A stretch of DNA of 64,000 nt, from positions 30,599,815-30,663,814 of the forward strand of contig OZ024794.1 in assembly GCA_964017045.1 (NCBI GenBank), in the 5' to 3' direction. This DNA comes from Omphiscola glabra. Taxonomy: Eukaryota > Mollusca > Gastropoda > Lymnaeidae. Within the stretch, counting starts at the first letter, position 1, and every line of letters begins with the position of its first letter. The notes under the pieces are model-generated. The model saw only the letters and a list, made by a program, of their open reading frames with translations, did not search any database and was not told the origin of the DNA. The translations under genes and the position numbers were made by a program. Shown one piece after another: positions 20,571 to 34,331 of the stretch.

Positions 20571-21329
20571 ATCAGCAACATAACAAAACACGAAAATGAT
20601 GGCATGACTCCATAACTAGACATTAGCCGTTTATTACTTAACTACTACAACTACAAGGATAGCTATCAGTTACTAACAGTGACACATAATTATTTGAATT
20701 TAACATTTTTGGGCAGTTAGTAGGGCATAGACTACGCCGTAGTCATGTAATTAGTCGTAGATTTAACTGGTTATAAAATAGTAAATAAATATTGAGTAGC
20801 CAATTTTACGTTAGCTTTTATCATTTATTCCCCTTACGATCTTATGAAGTGGGCCTATCCAGGTTATTTCATTTCATTCAGTATATCACCGTAGGCGGAA
20901 TCAAGCAAATGTAACAATCCATATGAATAGTAAAATATGAATAATCCTTTCAAATATAAGAGTTATCTTCCGTGTTACCAATAAATTCGGCAAAATCTTT
21001 ATTAATAATTTCGATTTTTATTATCTTTGATTGAGCGTTTATTTAACTGACATGTTTTATTTTGTATTCGGTCTTATAAAAAAATATTCCAAGGCTGGAC
21101 AGTTCCAACAAAAGTTATCCAAGGTTGTTGTTAAGATAATTTTAAATTAAACAACCACTAAACACAACATGATTCTTATAAATTAAAGCTTTACTTTATA
21201 AAATGTAATATTTTATTTTTAAATAATCTCATTTAGCGCAGTCATCGGGAATTTCCTTTTATCTTCCCCTTGAAAAACATAAAAAGGGGATTTTTGGGGG
21301 GTTGGTGCTGAAAATATGATAGAATGTTT
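20571..21329. other. Intergenic, nothing recognised
   Basis: AT-rich, without a coding or RNA signal that I can support. Confidence 0.4.
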
Positions 21330-21414
21330 TGTCATCGACATTGACTCTATGTGTCAAGTTTCAGCTCAATTGCTTGACGGGAAGTGGGCCAATTAGCCGT
21401 CCAGAAGATTTTGG
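21330..21414. repeat. Dispersed repeat, inverted partner of 10288-10383
   Basis: Contains GTGTCAAGTTTCAGCTCAAT and GACGGGAAGTGGGCCAATTA, the reverse complement of the repeat near 10.3 kb. No element ends could be fixed. Confidence 0.65.
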
Positions 21415-21713
21415 CATCCAGCCAGTCAGTCAGCCACAAACAAAAGCGAAGATAATATAAAGTTGTTTTTTTTAAGAGAGAAACGACTGAAACGGAAAGA
21501 ATTAATGTATATTTAGTGCATATTCGTATGCCTTGCCCTTAGGCAGGCTTAGCTTAGGCTAAGACTAAGGGTTTATTCATTCATAGTCCTAGTAAGATTA
21601 GTAGGCTACGCGTGTGACTCTAGTGGCAGAACTTAATTAAAATGGAAGATTAAAGTTAGTAGGCCACTAGCTAAAAAATTACCAAAATTGTGGGTAAAGT
21701 AACGATTAACCAA

Positions 21714-21884
21714 TAGTGGCGCAGCTAGGATAGTGCCGCCCTGTGCGGGCCAAGATTTTTGCCGCCCCACATCCAAGAAAAAACTCTACAATTGCCTCAA
21801 CCGTAATATAAAGAAAAATAAAAAGTGTTATCCGGGTCGAACCACCCCCCCCCCCTTTTTCTGCAACCTTTTCATACGCCACTG
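21714..21884. mobile_element. Diverged hAT-type MITE
   Basis: The left end (T)AGTGGCGCAGCTAGG and right end TACGCCACTG are inverted matches to the CAGTGGCG terminus, with a C-rich interior (CCGCCCTGTGCGGGCC, C11 run). Flanks TTAACCAA and CAAACAAA agree at only 5 of 8 positions, so the target duplication has decayed. Confidence 0.5.
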
Positions 21885-23097
21885 CAAACAAAACAATACA
21901 CATTCCAATTTACTCCAAAAGTATGGCCTGGAAAGATTATTTATTGAGTAGGCCTTGCCTTTAGAATTAAGTGATCAATCAGAGGAGTGTGCAGCGATAG
22001 GCGACACGAGTCTTACTCTTAGCCTGGCTTTTACTAAGACCATTTTTCATGGAAGAAAATAAAAGGATTTTCAACACTTTTCTTCAAAATAATAATATTG
22101 ATAAAGAAAATCCATTTATAGTCTCATTTTACGCTGCGCTATCAGCCAGATCATGCCAGCGTGTTTGAGGTGAAGGGTTGGGGGGGGGGGGATAATGTCA
22201 CAGATTAGATGGTATTATGAGGTATGGCCCGTACTTATGGTCATGCACCAAGTGGTATTGGTGGTGTAGTGAATAGTACGGAGCCGTTCCTCTCTGTGCT
22301 GGTTCAATAGTCCAGACGTTGAGAAGTACAACGAAGAAAACACAGAGCATTGACGAATGATCAAACAACTCCTCAGCCACAGTTTTAGATATTGATGAAC
22401 ATAACGAATTTAGTAAAGTTTCTTCCTTAATTCTAACACTTGACTAACGGTCTATCACTGTTTCTATCCTCAACTAAGTCTAGTCACGCTGCGTCTAAAA
22501 CTTCATAATCCCTGTCCACGAATCTCTAACTCTCTCTCCCTTATGTCACCAAGCGTTCTATCTTATATACAATTTTCTACCTCCTTAGGTGGTCGTCCAA
22601 GAATGCTATTAGCCCACCCCTGCCCCCTAATTTCCGGTCAATTAGAATTCCCCGTCGTTAACCCCAAAATCATCATGCGAAGTCATGGAAAGATACGTCC
22701 CCAAATCTAAAAGATGCACGACTCTATTAACCCCAACCTCGATCTCCCAACAATGCCTCTCCAAAACTAACAGCAATTTCCACCCATCCCATAAGTTACC
22801 TTAATTACAATGGAGCCCCGTTCTGTACCCTTGCCCCAGTCATTTGTGACAGATAAATCATGCAGTTCTGTGAAATAATAGCCTAACTTTTGAGGGTGTG
22901 GGCAAGTGAGATGATCCGTGGGTTTTGAGTAAATTCGACACCGGACTATTAATACTATTATATAAACCATGTACGCCGTAATTCATCCTTTAAAGTTATT
23001 ATTTTAAATGCATGCCATGCATTAAAAAGATGTAACAAAAAACATTGAAAGTAATCAGATTTTAGATGATTTTATTTCCTTCATGAAAAGTCATCAC
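21885..23097. other. Intergenic, probably element-derived
   Basis: Higher-GC sequence at 22140-22760 with a minus-strand frame starting MAEELFDHSSMLCVFFVV. I do not recognise the product. It could be part of a retroelement, but no diagnostic motif is visible. Confidence 0.3.
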
Positions 23098-23297
23098 CCT
23101 TCCTGACGCTCTCAGACGCTGGAGTCCTTCAAGACAAATTTAAAAACTCATCTATTTCGCAAACACCTTCTGGGGTGAAGTTGTCTACCATCTTTTTCAG
23201 CTAGTTATTATCTCCCAGCTTTGTTTTTGTACCGCGCTTCGAGCCTTTGGGGATGAAGCGTGATTTTTCAAATGAACTTTATTATTATTATTATGTC
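23098..23297 (+). pseudogene. 3' end of a non-LTR retrotransposon (CR1/L2-like)
   Basis: The plus frame reads TLESFKTNLKTHLFRKHLL then a stop, the typical C-terminus of the reverse transcriptase ORF in CR1/L2-type LINEs. It is followed by a short noncoding tail (CGCGCTTCGAGCCTTTGGGG) and an (ATT)n microsatellite at 23280-23294. Only the last couple of hundred bases remain, as in 5'-truncated LINE copies. Confidence 0.65.
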
Positions 23298-23582
23298 TAG
23301 GGGTCGCAAAACCGGTCCTTTGGCCAAAATTGGTATTTTCGATATTGAAGTTTCCGAATACCGGAATCCCGGTATTTTCGATATTTAGAGAATTTTTAGT
23401 CGAGATTCGAGATTAGAGGTGATGATTTATCAATGAAATAAAAACATTCAGAAAAAATGTCACATTTTCATTTTTAATAAGCTTTTAACAATAACACTAA
23501 CACACATGTTTATCTTCAGACTTTAATCAAACGAACAAAAATAATATTCTTAACTTTTAAATTTAAATAGTTTTTTTAATCA

Positions 23583-24274
23583 AATATTAAAATAATTTGT
23601 GTTTTTTAAATCTTTGGTCAAATTGAAATAATGAAATAGTAAAAATGACGACGTGTCTAACGTTTGATCACTTAACTTTGACCGCAAATGGTTACAAAAG
23701 TAACCTGATGAAGAGAACACCCGCTCTGAATCCACACTGGTCGGAGGAATAGACCTCAGGCTATCATAAGCTATTTCTAGATATTTTCCTCTTGAACCGT
23801 CATTCTCAAATAAAGCCATTTCTATTTTTACCAATGTATCAATGTCTCCATCCTTTGGTCTGGAAGTATTATCCTGAGCCTAAAGTTTCTTTTGTATTTC
23901 AATTTCTAATTGTCTCTTAAGAGAACGTGTATCATCAAGTTCATCATGCTCAGATCCAAGATGTTCAATTTCATTGTTCAAAGATATTTCCAAAGAGCAA
24001 TGCGCTGTCTGACCAAGCTTTTGAATATCCACGATATTTTTTCGCAACTGGTCGCAATCTGGCCTTAGAAATAATCAGTGGAATGTGTAGACTTTAAATG
24101 AGAGTGAAGGCCTGAAGTTGTTCCTCATAATGTTTTAAGTATCTTGTTACATCTAATACTTTTAGCTGAGAGGCTGTCGGTAGCTTTCAAGAAATAATGC
24201 CAAACTGATGGGTTTGTTTCCGATGGTTTCATATGCTTTTCAAATTTAGGTTTATTTTTTCCAGGGTCCCCCAT
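23583..24274 (-). pseudogene. hAT transposase relic (BED finger plus C-terminal domain)
   Basis: The C-terminal part is clear. The minus frame 23580-23834 reads YLEIAYDSLRSIPPTSVDSE followed by RVFSSSGYF and HLRSKLSDQTLDT, the dimerisation region conserved in hAT transposases. Near 24274 a separate frame begins MGDPGKNKPKFEKHMKPSET and contains VWHYFLKAT ... RCNKILKT ... LHSHLKSTHS, a damaged BED-type zinc finger. Between the two are only about 250 bp with stops and frameshifts, so the catalytic core is deleted. A family A MITE (24899-25082) lies upstream of the relic. AT/CCGG-rich repeats such as CCGGTATTTTCGATAT occur near 23370 and inverted near 25290, suggesting the same element spans roughly 23.3-25.3 kb. 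Confidence 0.75.
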
Positions 24275-24898
24275 TTCTTTCTATCAACCTGGGCCTGGGA
24301 AAATAAAGCATTAACCCAAAATTATTAATTCAATCGAATTGGTTTGATGTGTAAAACTTTTTTTAATGTTTAAATTGTCATGTAAATGTTTGGCTAAGTT
24401 GTCATGTAAATGTTTGGCTAAGTACGATACAGACAAATTGGGACATTCAGTCATTTAGTTTTTGGCTAGGTACGGTAGAGACAAACTAGGAAATTCAGCC
24501 TGAGACAAAATAGCTCGATAATCAATTATGAGTTGAATATAAGTTATTAATATTGTTATCACAAAATAGAAGTAATATAATTTTTCTGTCTTAAACTTAA
24601 GGTATTTGATTTACTCATATTTTTAAATAAATAGTTTTTTTGGCATATTTAAAAGAAATCAAGCAATCACATACATTTTTTAATAAAACTTGACCCCGTG
24701 ATTTGAGTGCAACGTGTTATTATTTCCATACAAACTCTTAATAGAAGTCAAACTTCGATCTTTTTTTCAACTGTACCAATCACTTAATTGTCAATAATAT
24801 GAAAACATTTACACACTACACACGCACGATGAAAAAACAAAACTGTCACAACGTCATGATTCTTGACAAATAAGAATACACAGATCTAGCCCGTCGTT

Positions 24899-25082
24899 CA
24901 GTGGCGTAGTGAGGGGGGCAAGGGGGGCATCATGCCCCGGGCGCTACTCACAAAGGGGCGCCAAATGGTATATTTTACTATAAGATTGTATGGTTTTCGA
25001 ATAGGGGGCGCGCTAAAAAGTTATTGGGGGGCGCTAAAAAGGTATTGTGTCCCGGGCGCGAGTTAAGCCCGCTACGCCACTG
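24899..25082 (+). mobile_element. hAT-type MITE family A, copy 3 (184 bp, 8-bp TSD)
   Basis: Inverted ends CAGTGGCGTAGTGAG / GCTACGCCACTG with flanks CCGTCGTT (24891-24898) and CCGTCGGT (25083-25090), a 7 of 8 duplication. Same orientation as copy 1. Confidence 0.92.
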
Positions 25083-25479
25083 CCGTCGGTCTGCACGCTT
25101 TGAACTTGAGTCACGTGGTGTGATGGATTTGCACATCTCATAAACTATTTATATGTCTTGCTTTAACTACGACGTGGAAACTAACGAAAAACGTTTTTTT
25201 TAACAATTGAAAATGAAATCCCGAGATTATCGAAAACCCGGTTTTCATAAATCCAATCCCGGTTTTTTCGAGCATCAGTTATGGTCCGGTATTTCCGAAA
25301 TTCGGATACCCGGGTACCAATAGCCACTTCGAAGATTGAAGTTGTTTCGATTTCCCCAAAATAAACAACACTTACTATGAGTGTAAGTGGGAATAGTTCT
25401 ATTTAATCAGGCTACTGAAGAAACATGTTAACGGAAATTTTATTTTCCATGCAACGGCGCATATAGAGTTACTGCAACC

Positions 25480-25571
25480 ACTGCAAAAAATCGTAGTTTG
25501 CCGAAAGTGTCACCCCGCCATATAAAATAAAATCCGCCCGGGGCAGAAATCCCCTCTTCCTACGCCACTGT
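25480..25571. mobile_element. Partial hAT-type element end
   Basis: The right terminus reads CTTCCTACGCCACTG, preceded by CCGCCCGGGGCAGAAATCCC. It shares the CAGTGGCGTAG end with family A but not its interior. The left end and target duplication were not found. Confidence 0.45.
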
Positions 25572-25779
25572 TTGCGCACCTATTGAACAATGTTACCATC
25601 ACAGGTATACACTTTACATTCATACGTAAAGAAGCATTTCTGATTCCTTTTTCCACTCTAGAATAAACAAACCGACAACAATATATCGACTACGTTCGCC
25701 TTGGAGACTAGCTTTTGTAGCCGCACTTCAATCTAGTTTGTTTGTTGAGTCTGGCATTAAATTATTTTTAAAAAAAAAA

Positions 25780-28700
25780 CTCATTCTAGCAAAAAAATAT
25801 TGAAGCCAACACGGTCAAACTTATTAACAATGTTTATTATTATGAACAGGATGACTGACGTGGACCGACACAGTGAATAGAACATGCCCTTATTACAATA
25901 ATAATGACCACACAGAATAATGGCTGGTATGGACACAGGGGTTTCACTGACAATGATACAAACTATAACAATGGAAAAATGACTACAGTGATAACATTGG
26001 GGTGGGGGGAGGAGAGAATGGTTATACTGATCATGGCAACAATGATAAGATTTACTCAACTAAATTATTAGTTTAAAATTGTATACAACTCTGAATCAGA
26101 GAATATTGATTTGATATAAGAGAGATTCATTTTTTTAAAAAATTTAAAATCCTTTGATTAACAAATGTTGACACAAGAATCATTTCAAAGCAAAACCAGG
26201 GGACCCGCATGTATTAGCCTTCCATAACAAATCATTTACAAAAACAATGCTTAAAATTAAAATCTTTGAAAGAATGAGCTGCAATTCCTTTAATAAGGAA
26301 CTTTTTTTCTTTTTTTTTTTCAAAAAAAAAGATTAATTAAAATCTCCCAATGCTATGAAGTAAAACAATTAGGAATCTTGTTCTTATGCATAGGGTCTGT
26401 TTATAAATAATAAGAGAAGTGCATGGTCATCAGCTGAGTGCTTCCTATAGACGTGACTGGTCAAACAAGGAATAAGTAACATGTTATTTCTAAAACAGGT
26501 TCATGTGCATGGTTTCTGAATCATCAGTTTCACATCACATAACAGCTTTGTTTAAAAACAAATGTCCTCTTCCAAATAAATTGATCTGAAATATGCTTCT
26601 GAAACATTCAAAGCAAACTTAACTAATCCAAATAAACAAAAAATTAACAAAAAATAAAATCACAACTTAGAATAAAAATCGTTACACAAAACCATAAACA
26701 TGTTTTTTAAAGAATTCTTTTTTTTTAAATGATAAAACTTGATAGGTAAATCAAACAGAGGAATAGGAGGTATTCTTGAAACCAGAGCATAACATTAACT
26801 CCTTTCAAAAGGCTTTTCCTTTTTAGCTGACAACATATAAAAACATCCTGCATAATAATGATACAGGAGGGAGGAAATAACAAAAACAAAAACCCATGGT
26901 GAATTAGTCTCCACTATAAATATAAACTTTTAGCTAAGACTCCATAAATAAATGAGATGAAACTGAGTGGCAATGAACAAGTGAGTTGAGTCGTCTGGTG
27001 GGAGGTATATAAAGGTAGTTGGTACACACTTACAAATAAACATAGATGAGGTAGCTAGAGCCTTGGCCCCACATCGTAAGGAGACCAGCTGTGACACTTG
27101 TTCATGATGTGAAAGAATTGGTGGTGTGGTTAGGGACAGGAAAGGGGAGGAGGGGGGGCACGTAATGTATGCTCTTATCAGAAAGTCCTTAAAACAAAAT
27201 TACTGTCGCAATTTTAACAATTAAATAATAAATACTTTATTTAATCATGACACTCAGGGATTGATCACTAGAAGAGGTACATTGTTTACTTTTAAAATAA
27301 TAAAATTGAATAAATTGTAAACAAACCAATTACGTTTTTTTTTTTTGCTGTTGGGGAATTTAAAAAAACAATGTATCAGATCATGACCCATGTTTAACTT
27401 AATTATGGAAACAAAGATTGTAACATTTAAAAAAAAAATATTTTTTTAAATAATGTTGAAGAAAACAAAGCTTTTAAAAAGTTTTTTTTTAAATTGAAAA
27501 TTTATCTGAACAAATAAATCAATCAATGTCAAAAACTAAATCTTGCCCCAAACAAACACAAAATTTCCAATAACTTTGATTTTAAGTATGGAAATTAAAT
27601 TTTTTAATTTTCATTTTGACATTTATGAAATGAAGTTAAAATATTTAAAATAATAGCGTCCCAAAAATTTGACTCTACAATGGAAGTAAATTCCAAACTT
27701 CTGAAATGAATCTTACCAAAGCAATTGTTTTACCATGACATTTGTATGCAAATTATTCGGAAAGAAAACTGGATACAGCTAATACACAAAAACATTAGCA
27801 GGTTGATAGCTCCGTTAACTTTTTACACTGTTCTACACTTCATCAAAAACAATCCTAAAACAAAACTTCCATTGTCTATATACACAGTTATAGATTTTTT
27901 AAATCAATATTTCTGATTCAACAGTTTCCTTCCCTTCCCCTTGAAAAGTGTGTACACTTTACACCTGTTTTACAGATTTAATAAATTTGAATTGGAAGAG
28001 CTTTTGTCTGGTAACTATTCTAATGCAGCTTGGGTGTTAACATATTGGGCTGGGGTTGTTTTGAGAGACAAAGGTTCTTTGCATTCAAGCAGTTTTCTGG
28101 CCTGATCAGTATGGGCAAAACAGAAACCATGTTCCGCTGAGTCAACAATAGGCCTTGCACTTCGTTCTACTGTTTTCTTTCATGTCATTAGTTAGTTCAG
28201 CTTATCATTATTCCAATGTATGCCATTACAATGATTTAAATAAAAATATAAAAAAATGAATGACTTGATAAGACAACATGATAAAACCATGAATATAGAG
28301 TCTTCAAGTTTGAAGACTTAACTAAGGGAGGATGAAGGGCATTCACTACGGCAAAAACTACAGTGAATGAATATTTGACATAATGCTACTAGAAACTGAT
28401 GTGATCTGTCATATAAAGTACCGGTACTCCTGAGATACAGTTTGGGCATCTGTGATTTCATAAAACCAAAACAAAACAAAAAAATAATTGTCATTTACAT
28501 TAGTTGAATATTCACAAATCATCCCAGCCCACTATCATGTAGAAATGAATAGAACTATTTACAACAGTAAGGACACAATAAACACAGTCAAATAAAATTC
28601 CCAACTGAAACAAGAATAAGGAGATGGATGTCTGCAACATAATCAGAAGCCGGTTCAAGGCCCAAACTTCAAATATTCTCAATTTACTTCCAGTCCTCAG

Positions 28701-31700
28701 GAAGAATATAAAAATCTTTCCGCCTCAGCTTATTTTTAAGAAATGCTTTGAATATTATGTTATATAAAATAACTAGAACTTCTGGGACTCCTCTTTTAGA
28801 AATGGATATTTCCACATTTTAAAACTTTTAGTACCAAATAATATTGTCACTTTAGATAAAAATAATCAAAGAATTTAAATGTGGAAAAAATTCAGGCTTT
28901 GCATGAATTTGCATGAATTCACTAAGACCTGTACCATATAACTTAACTATTTCAAAAGTCAAAATACCAAACTAGATGACTATTTAACTTGATTTAAGCC
29001 TTTAAAAATATGTTACTACTAATAATTTATAATTAAAGAGATTAAAAAGATAAAAATTTGGGACATTTAATCATAAAATTCTTAAATGAGGGTTTAATAA
29101 ATATTTCTTTGCACTTACAGAAAAAGGACATTTTTTTTTTTTTATCTGATGTGTTTTGTGCTACAATGTGTCATAAGTTAATGACTTCAGACATATATAA
29201 TGAGTGATATTTCAAAAATGATGCAGTAGAGTTCATAAAGATACATACTGCTTATCTATTGCAAGAGGTAGATACTGTAATGTAGTCAAAGTCTGTGTGT
29301 TAAGTATTGTGTGCAATTCCTACAACAAATGCACACATATCATTCACTAAGACTGGTACACACACCAAAAGAGTGTCTGTTAAAGAAAAATTAATAATTA
29401 AATTTTTTTTTAAAAACAGTCGCAAGCTAGCAGCAATAATTAAATAAATTAAATTTAAAAATTTTAATTGACACTTTCTTTCTTTCTTTTTTTTTCATAG
29501 AGACTGAGAATGGGGAAGTGAATAAAGCAATATGTTGACTGATCCCTGAGTTGTAACACACGAGGTAGATCCATGTCAGATTCTTTAAACTTACTGATTT
29601 GGGTTAGCTACTGGTGTACACTATCCTATTACTTTCAGCCCCCATTTTCCTCATACTTTATAAAAATGTGTGAATGCTAAATAGTTGTAAGTATCTTGTA
29701 AACAGATCTCACAATAACCCCCTCCCCCCAAAAAATTTAACTAGATTGTAAGTGATACAACTTTCACAAAAATGTTTCCCATCATTATGGGGCATGGAGG
29801 CTGAATAGAATAGTAATTCTAAACAATAGCAATCCTGAACATACAAATAAACAAAGATGAATTCAATGACACATGAGACCTAAGGGTTAAAGTAAATTAA
29901 CTAGTTCTAAATGCTAACACATGACATTGGGGGGAGGGGGGTAAGAGAAAGATACAAGAAAAGAAAAAAAAAAGCAATGTTTTTAAAAAAAATACTTTTT
30001 CTTTGCTTCAAAAATAAGTTAAAAGAGCTATACTTTGCATAAAACATTTTGCAGATAAATTCAAAACCTGTCAAATTTAATTGATTAGTTTAGGGGTCAT
30101 CATTACTAAGAGATGATGACAAAGGCTTTTTAAAAATAAATACTACATTGAAATAAAATGTCAAGATATAGCTGCGTGATTTGTAGATCAACATAAGGGA
30201 GAACAAAGCATTTGTTTTCAACAAATTGCTGAAAAATTATAGCTCAATACTTTCCAGACTGGAGAATATCATTTTACTAGTGGGTACAAGATTGGCTGAG
30301 GCTCTTTTGTAAACAACAATTTAAATAACAAAGAATTCAAAATATGGGGTGTGACAGAAAGTTTGTTTTTTAAAAATACTGTTCCACCATCAATTTAAAG
30401 ATTGCAAAGCTGACAGGTTAAAAAAAGTGCACTTGTTTCCGTTTCAGTTTAAATCATGAAATTAGTATTCCAACACATGGTATAGTTCATTTTAAAAAGT
30501 GGTTTCATTTTAAACACAAACTGATTTTGTCTTTTGTTTTTTCAAACAGTCATTCCTGATCAAATTAGGATAATTCTGTTTGTACATATATTTTACATGA
30601 TAAGAATAAATAAAGACCTAAAGCTAACAGCAACTCTTAAAAAGATCCTATACATGGTATGGGGACATGTAGCAGACTTGACATTAACACCAAGTTACAA
30701 TAAACAAGGGATCCAAGACCACTATCCCACATAAATTTAAATATACAAGTCAATGGACAGACTGTTCCATTATTAGTATCATAATCATCATCATCAATAA
30801 CATTAAGATCAAAAAGAGTGATTTTAGAAGGGAGAAAAAAATATCATTAATTACAAGCAAACAGCTGCCCCGAAAAATGAATTGCAGCACTCTTCTCCGT
30901 ATAATAAGAGTGTAACCTGTCCATGACAAAACAATTGTACATAATTGCTGGGTGATATCTACTACTCACACAGCATGGACAAAACCATTCAACAGACACT
31001 AATCATATGCCAATAAACAGAATTATGTAAGAGAACATAAAAGGGGAAAAATATATAATTAAGACAGACATTTGTCTCCTCTTGTAAAAATTGTTTCATA
31101 TTTGCAACAAATTTATAAAAGACATTTTTTTATTTTTCATCTTAATTTAAAAAACCATTAAATTTAAAATATTTTACTCCTAAATAGCAAATTTTAATGA
31201 ATACATTTTTTTAAAAGTCTAAAGTAACAGAGAGCCTTAAGTCATTTATCTATTACAATATACCTCTACAAAAATTCAGCAAGCATTGTCATAAATTATT
31301 ATCTTTCTTAAATTTAAGGTATATTAGATGAGTAAAATATCTTATAAATAAAAATAAACCAAATACAAAAATTATTTCTTTTAAATAGCATAAACAGAAA
31401 TTATTTCAGGAACTAAAAATCTCTCATTCATATGTAAAAATTTGTTCTATAAGTTAGAAAAATAATATTAAAAACAAGGAGTTCCAGAATAATAACAGCC
31501 AAAACTTAATTAGACAAAACTCATTTAAACCCTGTTAATATTGGGAGATGGAGCGGCCACTTTAAATACCATTAAAAAATAACTTTGACAATTGCTTCGT
31601 CCAATGAAATTCACAAGTTGGAAACAAATATATCAGCTAATTTGTTTCCTATGTTTTAATAAATACACAAAAAGGGGAAAGGTTAAAATAATAATAAAAT

Positions 31701-34331
31701 AAATAAATAAAACAAATCTTGATATTTTTACTTCTGACCATAAGAAAATTGTCAAATTAAAAAAAATTAAGTTGTCCATCAAATTTGAGGTTAGCTTGAA
31801 CTTAACAAAATTTATGAGCAGCTTTTGTACAAATTTATTATCACTGCCTCATAGCACAGATGACAAAACAGCCCAACAGATTTATCTTAGAATTTCAAAG
31901 AAAATACAGGCACTTTATGTTAGACCCTGTATGAATTTAAAAATATTGTGGTGGCCATTTATTACCACAATTAAGGCCATAAGTTATTTTGCTTAGTTTC
32001 AGTACTTTAAAAAGTCAAATTTCTTAATATCATTAAAAAGTCCCTAATGTCTTACATAGAAGCAGCAACTGACTATTTAAGTTTTTGAATGAACGGATCA
32101 ATACTCTAGGGATGAAGAAAAAAGATCTGTATTTAACATTGAATAAAAAATGTATGCTAATTGTTAGCTGAATTGTATTTACATGTATCTTTCCTTTATA
32201 AAATTTCAGTTCCTACTGTTTGTGTATTTACATATAGTTATGCCATAAATTCACCAGATCTGAATATTTAAAACAAATTTTCCTGAATATTTTGCAAAAA
32301 TATAAATATTAATTGCCAATATAGTTTATTACACAGCACGGACATGATCCCATTAAACAGCAACTTAATACAAGCAAATGGTATTTTCTCAATTACAAGA
32401 CCAAAAAAGTATCACATATGAAATAGAAAATTGATTTTCAAACTACATAAATATGTGCAGAGTCTTTAAATTTAAAACCTGTTAAATAAAACACATCTTG
32501 ACCAGAGCTTGATGCCCTCTGCCCCAAACTAAGTGAAAGCAGTACTTGTATGTTTTGTTTACAGATCATTCAGGGGTAAGAAATGCCCAGCTTATGCTAT
32601 AATGGTCAATAATTTATTTTGCATTACTACACTGTGATCGTGTGGTTTGAATGCGTGGCCAACTGAATGACTTAGTAAGTCTTCACGCCATTGGGTTTTT
32701 TAAATTTCTATTTTTCTTGCTTTCAACATTTAAAAAATTATTTCTAGCAAATTTATATTTCCGTTCCTCAATTAATATTTGCTTAAAATCCTACTCTTGC
32801 TTTCAGAACAGTTTTGTATTAACATACTATATGGAAGTAAGGTGTACTTATAATCTTCACAGAAAATTTGAGATTTTCAATTTTTCTCTGCTCATACGGT
32901 CATTGAGAAAAGCTTAATTAAATTTTAAATTATCCGAATCATTGGCAGTATTTCCAGGCTGCCTAAAAGAGGTATTAAGGAACATAAATAAGTACACTAT
33001 GCATATGTTTTGCTACTGAATCCTAGACCAACGTTTTTAAATGAATATTTTCATAAACAAAATTAAAAAGCCAAGTCCTTTAATATGGCCACAGTAAAAC
33101 AATTCTAATTCACTAATTAAATGTGGTTCATGCAATTAAAGTAGTTACATTTATACAACAAATAAAAAGTTATTCTTCAATAGCTGTCTTTGAACAAAAT
33201 AAACGGACACGTACAGTTACATGAGGGCTTAACAGAGAAATGTATGTACAAATGCAATTTAAGTATTCATTGAACAAAAAGGAAAGTACCCGCATCAATT
33301 CAACATTTTCTTTTTACGTCTTAACTTCTAAAGATAGCTGCATTCACATTTTATGCCAAACAAAGTTGGCAGTAGAGTCCTAACAAACACTCTTAGAATT
33401 CACAACAGAAAAGTCAAACACACAGTGCAACAATTTCATTTTCTTTTCTTTACCAAGCAAAAGGCAAATGAACTTGTTTGGCCTTGAAAAAAAGTTTTAG
33501 ATTAAAACAACTGCCAGTGTTGCAATGTAGTTGTTTTTCTCAAGGTTTGTTAATATTCTTTGTTATGAAATGTAAGATAAACATGATAATCCAATCAGTT
33601 TGAAGGACCTACACAAGTGGATTTTGGATTCAACACAGATCAATGTGAATTATTTAATCATTATAAATACAAGGTTATGGGATTGTATCTGCTCATAGGT
33701 TGTCCAGTACTCTAGAGTACTTCCTCTAATTCAACATAGTGCAAAACTTATCTCAAATACATCAAGTTACCGATGTTGTAGTCATTAAGTTAACTGCCAG
33801 GTAAATGGTCCATCTTAACATCAATGACAGCTCTCATGATAAAGTTTATGATTGTTTCAGACCAGTTCTCTTGGTTTCTCACTCAAGTCACTTGACTTTA
33901 TCACTTCCCTTGACCCCCTCGTCCAAGCATTATACATGAGATAGATAAGTGTTCAATTGTGTAGAAGCAATTAGGCATTCACCAAGAATGCTGAGGTTCA
34001 AAGAGTTATAAAGATCTTCCATTCCAAAATGAGATTTTTTTATATTAAAATTATAAAAGTTATTTAAAAATCAACAGTAGTAATGAATCTTTTCAATATA
34101 TATTTTTAAAAAACTTACTAGATTTAAGAGTAATATTTAAAAAAAAATATTAGCCCTTAACCTCCTTTTCAATAAAAAAAACAAACATGTTTTGAGGTAA
34201 AAGGTTCATATTGAGGTATCATTTCAGTGTATTTTTGTGAGGCTGCATGATTCCTGAGCAGCTGATGAGGTATTTCTGGTTGTGTAATGTTTACTGACTG
34301 TACATTCAGTTCTATTTTCCTGGCTCATGCA
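25780..34331. other. 8.5 kb without genes or elements; possible long 3' UTR
   Basis: AT-rich sequence directly 3' of the receptor stop codon (minus strand). I find no exon, domain-bearing frame, tandem array or inverted-repeat element, unlike the flanking regions. Minus-strand AATAAA candidates exist (for example near 25829). A long 3' untranslated region of the receptor is plausible for part of it, inferred only from position and lack of insertions. Confidence 0.35.

Noticed and set aside
22290..22330. tRNA-like GGTTCAA motif
   Set aside because: No matching acceptor stem, D-arm or anticodon arm around it.
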